A stretch of 64,000 bases of DNA from Collimonas pratensis. Lineage in GTDB: Bacteria > Pseudomonadota > Gammaproteobacteria > Burkholderiales > Burkholderiaceae_D. The DNA lies in the NCBI RefSeq assembly GCF_001584185.1, contig NZ_CP013234.1:1984001-2048000 (forward strand). Direction: 5' to 3'. A model generated the notes under the pieces. That model was not told where the DNA came from, did no database searches, and saw only the letters and a program-made list of their open reading frames with translations. This document shows positions 58,148 to 64,000 of the stretch, one piece after another; position 1 is the stretch's first letter; each line of letters opens with the position of its first letter. A program made the translations under genes and the position numbers.

Positions 58148-60448
58148 ATGGCATTGGCACACGTATTAGGGTTTCCGCGCATCGGCGCTCACCGCGAACT
58201 GAAGTTTGCCCAGGAATCGTTCTGGAAGGGCGCCTCCGACGAGGCCGCACTGCGCGCCACCGGCGCCACCTTGCGCGCCCGCCATTGGCAAGCCCAGGCT
58301 GACGCCGGCCTGGATTTCGTCACCGTTGGCGACTTCGCCTGGTACGACCAAGTCCTGGGCACGTTGGCCTTGCTGGGTGCAATTCCTAGCCGTTTCGGTT
58401 TTGATCCGAAGCAGCTGAGCCTGGCCGACTATTTCATCCTGGCGCGCGGCAGCAAGCAGCACTTCGCGATGGAAATGACCAAGTGGTTCGACACCAATTA
58501 TCACTACCTGGTGCCGGAATGGACTGCCGACGTCCAGTTCAACGGTGGCATCGATTGGCTGCACGATGAAATCGCCGAAGCGCGCGCCCTTGGCCACAAG
58601 GTGAAAGTGGCGCTGGTCGGTCCGTTGACCTTGCTGTACCAAGGTAAGATCAAGTCCGGCCTGGGCCACAAGCTGGATCTGCTGCCTAAAGTGGTGGCCG
58701 GCTACCAGCAGTTGCTGCAGCGCCTGCACGCCGCCGGCATTGAGTCGGTGCAGATCGACGAACCGATCCTGGCGCTGGAGCTGGACGCCGCCTGGCGCAA
58801 CGCTTTTGCACCGGTCTATGCACAGTTGAGTGCGCAATTAAGCGGTAGCGCGCCAGCCTTGCTGTTGACGACCTATTTCGGCGAAGTCAGCGAGCATGCC
58901 GAACTGCTGCGCTCGCTGCCGGTGGCTGGTGTCCATCTGGACCTGGTGCGTGGCGCCGATCAGCTGGATCAGATCGTGGCCGGCTGGCCGCAAGACAAGG
59001 TGTTGTCGCTGGGCGTGGTCGATGGCCGCAACCTGTGGCGTACCGATCTCGATCAAGTATTAACCAAGCTCAAGCCGCTGCAGGCGCAACTGGGCGATCG
59101 TCTGTGGGTGGCTTCCAGCTGCTCGCTGCTGCATGTGCCGGTGGATCTCGCCAATGAGCCCAAGCTCGATGAAGAATTGAAAAGCTGGTTGGCGTTCGCG
59201 ACCCAGAAGCTGGCGGAAATCGTCGCTCTCAAGCTGGCGCTGAACGGCAAGGCGGCTGAAGTCGAAGCGCAATTCGTTGCTTCGCGCGCAGCCCAGGCCA
59301 GCCGCCGCAGCTCCAGCCGCATCCACAATCCGCTGGTGCAAAAGCGCCTGGCGGCAGTCACGGCTGCCGATGCTGAACGCTCTGCCGGCTTCGACGCCCG
59401 CATCGCCAAGCAGCAAGCGAAATGGCAGTTGCCGGCATTCCCCACCACCACCATCGGTTCTTTCCCGCAAACCGCGGAAATCCGCCAGGCGCGCGCTGCC
59501 TACAAGCGCGGCGAGATCGGCCACCTGGACTACCTCGACAAGATGCGCGAGGAAATCCGCATCGTGGTTGAGAAGCAGGAACAGCTCGGCCTCGACGTGC
59601 TGGTGCATGGCGAGCCGGAACGCAACGACATGGTCGAGTATTTCGGCGAACAGCTGTGGGGCTATGCCTTCACCGCCAACGGCTGGGTGCAAAGCTACGG
59701 TTCGCGCTGCGTCAAGCCGCCGGTCATCTACGGCGATGTGTATCGTCCTGAAGCCATGACAGTCGGCTGGAGCCAGTTTGCCCAGACCCTGACAGCGAAG
59801 CCGATGAAGGGCATGCTGACCGGTCCGGTGACGATGCTGCAATGGTCTTTTGTGCGCGACGACCAGCCACGCGAAACCACGGCGCTGCAAATCGCCCTGG
59901 CCCTGCGCGATGAGGTCTGCGACCTGGAAAAAGCCAACATCGGCATGATCCAGATCGACGAACCGGCGTTCCGCGAAGGCTTGCCGCTGAAGTCGCGCGA
60001 CTGGCCGCATTACCTCGACTGGGCGGTGCGCGCATTCAAGATCAGCGCTGCCGGCGTTGGCGATGAAACCCAGATCCACACCCACATGTGTTATTCGGAG
60101 TTCAACGACATCCTGCCGTGGATCGCCGCGATGGATGCCGACGTCATCACCATCGAGACTTCACGTTCCGACATGGAGCTGCTGGATGGTTTCGGCGAGT
60201 TTGCCTACCCGAACGATATCGGCCCGGGCGTCTATGACATCCACTCGCCGCGGGTGCCGCAAGTCGACGAAATGGAACGCCTGTTGCGCAAGGCGCGCGG
60301 CGTGATTCCTGATGCGCGGCTGTGGGTCAATCCGGATTGCGGCCTGAAGACACGCGGCTGGCCGGAGACTTACGAAGCGCTGGAAAACATGGTGCTGGCG
60401 GCCAAGCGTCTGCGCCAGACGGTAGAGCAGGAACGCAAGGCAGCGTAA
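58148..60448 (+). CDS. metE: Cobalamin-independent methionine synthase
   Basis: ATG 58148 with GGAG seven bases upstream gives 766 residues, typical of MetE. It has both TIM barrels: [20 protein letters not shown] at the start and, in the second half, the zinc-binding His/Cys residues of [12 protein letters not shown] and [13 protein letters not shown]. It transfers a methyl group from 5-methyl-tetrahydropteroyl-glutamate to homocysteine. Divergent metR most likely activates it. A strong hairpin terminator follows. Confidence 0.96.
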   Translation: MALAHVLGFPRIGAHRELKFAQESFWKGASDEAALRATGATLRARHWQAQADAGLDFVTVGDFAWYDQVLGTLALLGAIPSRFGFDPKQLSLADYFILARGSKQHFAMEMTKWFDTNYHYLVPEWTADVQFNGGIDWLHDEIAEARALGHKVKVALVGPLTLLYQGKIKSGLGHKLDLLPKVVAGYQQLLQRLHAAGIESVQIDEPILALELDAAWRNAFAPVYAQLSAQLSGSAPALLLTTYFGEVSEHAELLRSLPVAGVHLDLVRGADQLDQIVAGWPQDKVLSLGVVDGRNLWRTDLDQVLTKLKPLQAQLGDRLWVASSCSLLHVPVDLANEPKLDEELKSWLAFATQKLAEIVALKLALNGKAAEVEAQFVASRAAQASRRSSSRIHNPLVQKRLAAVTAADAERSAGFDARIAKQQAKWQLPAFPTTTIGSFPQTAEIRQARAAYKRGEIGHLDYLDKMREEIRIVVEKQEQLGLDVLVHGEPERNDMVEYFGEQLWGYAFTANGWVQSYGSRCVKPPVIYGDVYRPEAMTVGWSQFAQTLTAKPMKGMLTGPVTMLQWSFVRDDQPRETTALQIALALRDEVCDLEKANIGMIQIDEPAFREGLPLKSRDWPHYLDWAVRAFKISAAGVGDETQIHTHMCYSEFNDILPWIAAMDADVITIETSRSDMELLDGFGEFAYPNDIGPGVYDIHSPRVPQVDEMERLLRKARGVIPDARLWVNPDCGLKTRGWPETYEALENMVLAAKRLRQTVEQERKAA

Positions 60449-60465
60449 GCCGGAAGTGCAATGAA

Positions 60466-60500
60466 AGAGGGGGCGAGTAAATGATTTACTCGCCCCCTCT
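60466..60500. terminator. Strong hairpin between convergent metE and clpP
   Basis: AGAGGGGGCGAGTAAA-TGA-TTTACTCGCCCCCTCT is a perfect 16-bp stem with a 3-base loop. Only short T-runs flank it, but it lies between convergent genes and can stop transcription from both sides. Confidence 0.8.
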
Positions 60501-60557
60501 TGCCGTTAACAGTTTGTCAAACGGCGTTATTCCTTAGCGGAATCGATCGTCATGCGT

Positions 60558-61139
60558 TCAAGATACTTCCTTGGCGCTGACAATGGATTTCGACACCAGG
60601 CCGTATTCGATCGCTTCCGGCGCCGACATCCAGAAATCGCGGTCGATGTCGGCCGTCACTTTTTCCAGCTTCTGGCCGGTTTCCTTGGCGATCAAGGCGC
60701 CGATTCTTTCGCGCACGCGGATGATTTCGCGTGCCTGGATGGCGATATCGGAAGCCTGGCCGCCGACGCCGCCGCTTGGCTGATGGATCAGGAAGCGGGT
60801 GTTCTGCAGGCAGAAACGGCGTTCTTTCGGCACCGACAGGAAAACGTTGACCGCGGCGCTGCCGACCCAGCCGCTGCCGATCATGTTGACCGGCGCATCG
60901 ATGAAACGGATCACGTCATGGATCACATCGCCCGATTCCACATGGCCGCCTGGCGAGCAGACCAGGAAATTGATCGGCGCCTTCGATTCGCCGGAGAGGG
61001 CGATCAGCTGGCGCACGATGTCGCGCGCCACGGTGTCGTTGATCTGGCCGAACAGCAGCACCGTGCGTGACTTGAACGCTTTCTCTTCCAGGAAGGCGTC
61101 GCGCTGGGATGCATTGGTCGTTTCCACTTTTTCTTCCAT
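60558..61139 (-). CDS. Divergent ClpP-family serine protease
   Basis: The 193-residue S14 peptidase keeps the catalytic Ser94, His119 (FLIHQPSGG) and Asp168 (DIDRDFWM) at the same spacings as in E. coli ClpP (25 residues Ser-His, 49 His-Asp). However, the nucleophile elbow is GWVGSAAVN instead of GQAASMGA, and the N-terminus lacks the usual propeptide. It is a second-type ClpP, not next to clpX or tig, so it may form mixed rings or have its own partner. ClpP degrades unfolded proteins with a Clp ATPase. Confidence 0.85.
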   Translation of the reverse strand: MEEKVETTNASQRDAFLEEKAFKSRTVLLFGQINDTVARDIVRQLIALSGESKAPINFLVCSPGGHVESGDVIHDVIRFIDAPVNMIGSGWVGSAAVNVFLSVPKERRFCLQNTRFLIHQPSGGVGGQASDIAIQAREIIRVRERIGALIAKETGQKLEKVTADIDRDFWMSAPEAIEYGLVSKSIVSAKEVS

Positions 61140-61195
61140 GATGTGCCTCTAAGGTGTTGGGGAATTCATTAATTGCAAAAGAACCAGTGTAAACC

Positions 61196-61221
61196 AAAAA
61201 GCCCCCGCAAATCGCGAGGGC
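61196..61221 (-). terminator. Probable terminator of the metNIQ operon
   Basis: On the reverse strand GCCCTCGC-GATTT-GCGGGGGC is followed by TTTTTGG. The stem has one mismatch. It lies 39 bases after the metQ stop. Confidence 0.7.
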
Positions 61222-61259
61222 CGGTTTTGTTATTGTTGCCTGGCAGTCAGGCAGCGTCG

Positions 61260-62069
61260 TCAAAACGCTGGCACCACCGCGCCTTTATATTTCTCTTCGA
61301 TGAATTTCTTCACTTCCGGCGAGTTCAGCGCCGCCGCCAGTTTCTTCACGGCCGGGCTGTCCTTGTTGTCGGCGCGTGCCACCAGCAGGTTGGCGTAAGG
61401 CGAGTTGGCATCTTCGATGAACAGCGAATCCTTGACCGGGTTGAGCTTGGCTTCGATCGCATAGTTGGTGTTGATCAGGGCCAGGTCGACCTGGTTCAGC
61501 ACGCGCGGCAAGGTGGCTGCTTCCAGTTCCTTGAACTTCAGGTGCTTGGGATTCTCGATGATGTCTTTCTGCGTCGCCGAGATATTGCTCGGGTCTTTCA
61601 GCTTCAGCAAGCCCTGGCGCGACAGCAGCAACAAGGCGCGGCCGGAATTGGATGGATCGTTAGGAATGGCGATCGTGGCGCCGTCCGGCAGGTCAGCTAC
61701 TTTCTTGTATTTGGTGGAGTAGCCGGCGAAAGGCTCGACGTGCACCTTGGTGACCACGACTTCGAGGTCGCCCTTGTGGCTTTTCTTGAACTCATTCAGG
61801 TAAGGCAGGTGCAGGAAGAAATTGCCGTCTACCCGCTTTTCGTTGGTTTGCACCGCCGGCTGGATGTAGTCGGTGAACACCTTGACCTGCAGGTCGACGC
61901 CTTCCTTGGCCAGGATCGGCTTGACGAACTCCAGGATTTCCGCGTGCGGCACCGGGGTGGCGGCGATCACCAGCTTGTCGGCGGCGTGCGCAGGTGCTGC
62001 GGCGATCAGGCTGAAAGTCGAGAATACCGCTGCGGCCAGGCCCAGCGACAGTGAAAATTTGCGTGACAT
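61260..62069 (-). CDS. metQ: Methionine-binding protein MetQ (NlpA family)
   Basis: The 269-residue protein has a signal peptide (LGLAAAVFSTFSLIAAAPAHA) and the NlpA/MetQ domain with LVIAATPVPHAEILEFVKPI, KEGVDLQVKVFTDYIQP and NFFLHLPYLNEFK. It binds L- or D-methionine for the MetNI importer. There is no lipobox Cys, so unlike E. coli MetQ it is probably a soluble periplasmic protein. It is the last gene of metN-metI-metQ. Confidence 0.92.
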   Translation of the reverse strand: MSRKFSLSLGLAAAVFSTFSLIAAAPAHAADKLVIAATPVPHAEILEFVKPILAKEGVDLQVKVFTDYIQPAVQTNEKRVDGNFFLHLPYLNEFKKSHKGDLEVVVTKVHVEPFAGYSTKYKKVADLPDGATIAIPNDPSNSGRALLLLSRQGLLKLKDPSNISATQKDIIENPKHLKFKELEAATLPRVLNQVDLALINTNYAIEAKLNPVKDSLFIEDANSPYANLLVARADNKDSPAVKKLAAALNSPEVKKFIEEKYKGAVVPAF

Positions 62070-62134
62070 AGAAACTCCCTTTTAAAATTTTAAAAACAAA
62101 ATGACTGCATAACTGAAAAATAAGCTGCAAAAAA

Positions 62135-62793
62135 TTATTTACGCGTGAAATGCTGCACCAGGCGGTCGCCGGAGAACTGCAGCACTTGCACCAGCACCAC
62201 CAGCACGGCGACGGTGGTGACCATCACTTCAGTCTGGAAGCGCTGGTAACCGAAGCGGATCGCCAGGTCGCCGAGGCCACCACCGCCGATCACGCCGGAC
62301 ATGGCGGCGTACGACATCAGGGCAATCGCGGTGACGGTGGTGGCGGCGATCAAGCCGGGCAGGGCTTCCGGCAGCAGGGCGCCGAAAATGATCTGGCGCT
62401 TGTTGGCGCCCATCGCCTGGCAAGCCTCGACCACACCGCGATCGATTTCGCGCAAGACGTTTTCCACCAGCCGGGCAAAGAACGGCGCGGTGCCCAGCAC
62501 CAGCGGCGGAATTGCCCCAGCACGCCAAGCGAAGTGCCGACCAGCAGCACCGTGACCGGAATCATCACGATCAGCAGGATCAGGAACGGCACCGAACGCA
62601 GCACATTGACGATCAGCGACAGCACGCGGTAGATGCCGCGCTGTTCCAGCAGTTGGCGCTTGCCGGTGATGAACAGCAGGATCCCGAGCGGCAGCCCGAG
62701 CAGGATGGTGAACAGCAGGGAAAAGCCGGTCATGGCCAGGGTTTCCCAGGTGGCTTGCCAGATATCAGCCCAGTCGATCAGAGAGAAATCCAT
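62135..62793 (-). pseudogene. metI: Methionine ABC permease MetI, one-base frameshift
   Basis: The first half (ATG 62793) gives MDFSLIDWADIWQATWETLA through TVLLVGTSLGVLG, then shifts frame. The second half continues from LGTAPFFARLVENVLREID to the end at 62135. The break is in a C-run at 62515-62518 (four C where five would restore the frame). Restored, it is 219 residues, the normal MetI length, with five membrane helices and the conserved EAA loop RGVVEACQAMGANKRQI. Sequencing error and recent inactivation are both possible. Confidence 0.9.
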
Positions 62794-62941
62794 TATCCTG
62801 GCTTCCTCAGTTGGACAGGCGCGAGTGTGCAATCGCGCCTGTAGCGCTGGTCATTTACCTGGCGGCGGTTATCGAACGAAAATAAGTATGTGTCCATCTG
62901 AATTGTAGAGTGAAGCAAGCGGTCAACTGAGGAAGCTAGGA

Positions 62942-63988
62942 TCATGCTAGTACCTCATGGCGGATGTTGTGCTGGTCCAGCGTGGTGAAGACCTGCGCGA
63001 CGTCGGCGGCTTCGCCGCGGATTTCCACCAGCAGCTGGCCGTAAGGCGTGTCCTTGATGCGGGCGATGGTGCCTTGCAGGATGGTGATCAAGGCCGGCGT
63101 GGCGGCGGCGATGCTGCTCAGGATCGGCTGATAGGTGATGTCGCCGACATAGGTCAGGCGCACCAGCAGGCCGCGCAGCTGGCTGGCGCCCGGTACGGTC
63201 GACGGCTGCAATGCGGTCTCGCTTGAAAACGGCGTGCTTTCCGCCACCATGCTTTGCGTCACCGCATGCTGCGGATGGAGGAACACTTCGGCCACCTCGC
63301 CGCTTTCGACGATGCGGCCACCTTCGATCACCGCCACGCGGTCGCAGATATTGCGGATCACCTGCATCTCATGCGTGATTAGCACGATGGTCAGGCCCAG
63401 CTTGCGGTTGATGTCGAGCAGCAGGCGCAGGATGGCCTGGGTGGTTTCCGGATCCAGCGCCGAGGTGGCTTCATCGCACAGCAGCAGGTGCGGCGTATTA
63501 GCCAGGGCGCGGGCGATGCCGACGCGCTGTTTCTGGCCGCCGGACAGCTGCGCCGGGTACTTGTCGCGCTGTTCGCTGAGGCCGACCAGCGCCAGCAGCT
63601 CGGTCACCCGGGCGGCGCGCTCCTGCGGCGTGTACTTGCCGGTGATCTTCAGCGGCCAGTCGATATTCGCGGCCACGGTCTTGGCGCTGGGCAGGTTGAA
63701 ATGCTGGAAAATCATGCCGATGCGCTGGCGCAGCCGGTGCAGGCCGTCGTTGTCCAGTGTGGTAATGTCTTCGCCCTCGATCAGCACTTTGCCGCTGGAA
63801 GGGCGTTCCAGCATGTTGAGGGTGCGGATCAGGGTGCTCTTGCCGGCGCCGGAGCGGCCGATGATGCCGAATATTTCGCCTTTTTTGATATGCAGATTGA
63901 TGTCAGACAATGCGGCGACGGCGGGCGCCTGGCTTTTTGCATTGCGTTCCAGTGGATAGGTTTTATGCAGTTGCTCGATGCGGATCAC
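62942..63988 (-). CDS. metN: Methionine ABC importer ATPase MetN
   Basis: A GTG start at 63988 gives 348 residues: Walker A GRSGAGKSTLIRTLN, Q-loop IFQHFNLPSAKTV, signature LSGGQKQRVGIARALA, Walker B HLLLCDEATSALD, and a C-terminal NIL domain (residues about 270-348). The NIL domain binds methionine and inhibits transport when the cell is replete. It is 148 bases upstream of metI. The promoter lies beyond the window's right edge, so any SAM or methionine control cannot be seen. Confidence 0.95.
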   Translation of the reverse strand: MIRIEQLHKTYPLERNAKSQAPAVAALSDINLHIKKGEIFGIIGRSGAGKSTLIRTLNMLERPSSGKVLIEGEDITTLDNDGLHRLRQRIGMIFQHFNLPSAKTVAANIDWPLKITGKYTPQERAARVTELLALVGLSEQRDKYPAQLSGGQKQRVGIARALANTPHLLLCDEATSALDPETTQAILRLLLDINRKLGLTIVLITHEMQVIRNICDRVAVIEGGRIVESGEVAEVFLHPQHAVTQSMVAESTPFSSETALQPSTVPGASQLRGLLVRLTYVGDITYQPILSSIAAATPALITILQGTIARIKDTPYGQLLVEIRGEAADVAQVFTTLDQHNIRHEVLA

Positions 63989-64000
63989 GGATTTGCTTCA

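Overview
The window looks like chromosomal DNA of a GC-rich betaproteobacterium of the Burkholderiales, most likely family Oxalobacteraceae and close to Collimonas. This is an inference from gene content and protein similarity as remembered, not from a search. Signs for it are the thrS-infC-rpmI-rplT-pheS-pheT-ihfA-merR housekeeping block, an IHF-alpha with a long N-terminal extension, many LysR regulators, a large TonB-dependent receptor and a two-gene ergothioneine operon. I see no rRNA, tRNA, CRISPR array, prophage or complete insertion sequence. Mobile-DNA traces are limited to palindromic REP/MITE-like repeats.

1-7.7 kb: a cut-off acyltransferase, a NudK-type Nudix hydrolase divergent from a DeoR regulator, a methyltransferase behind a structured leader, GNAT enzymes, and soxR divergent from a questin-oxidase-like gene with a textbook SoxR box between them. 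Small secreted proteins and a VOC-fold protein follow. 7.7-14.2 kb: a heavy-metal-type RND efflux operon (adaptor, pump, outer-membrane channel) preceded by a phased array of heptamers that resembles a response-regulator site. 14.4-15.0 kb: a RelE/HigB-type toxin-antitoxin pair.

15.2-23.6 kb: translation block. infC appears to start at AUA, rpmI has a hairpin between its Shine-Dalgarno sequence and ATG, and a REP pair separates pheS and pheT. 23.7-24.4 kb: upp. 24.5-32.5 kb: an electrophile and aldehyde defence cluster, nemR-yqhD-curA-like-DJ-1, with a likely NemR operator, plus a LysR regulator, an old-yellow-enzyme gene and an ABC exporter. 32.8-35.1 kb: egtD-egtB for ergothioneine. 35.1-36.8 kb: LysR/azoR. 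37.0-39.0 kb: leuA with a leucine-rich leader peptide and attenuator-like hairpin. 39.4-44.6 kb: small genes, including one under a Fur box, an MFS transporter with a divergent LysR, and a MerR/carboxymuconolactone-decarboxylase-like operon. 44.8-50.2 kb: a two-component system and a TonB-dependent receptor.

50.4-53.6 kb: reverse transsulfuration operon (CBS, cystathionine lyase, TPR protein). 53.6-56.2 kb: a thermolysin-type protease gene broken by a one-base frameshift, with a truncated duplicate of its 3' end and two related hairpin repeats beside it. 56.5-57.0 kb: a double CVNH-type lipoprotein. 57.1-64 kb: metR/metE, a divergent ClpP, and the methionine ABC importer metN-metI-metQ, in which metI carries a one-base frameshift.

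Two themes tie the window together: redox/electrophile defence (SoxR, NemR cluster, AzoR, ergothioneine) and sulfur amino-acid metabolism (CBS/CGL, MetR/MetE, MetNIQ).
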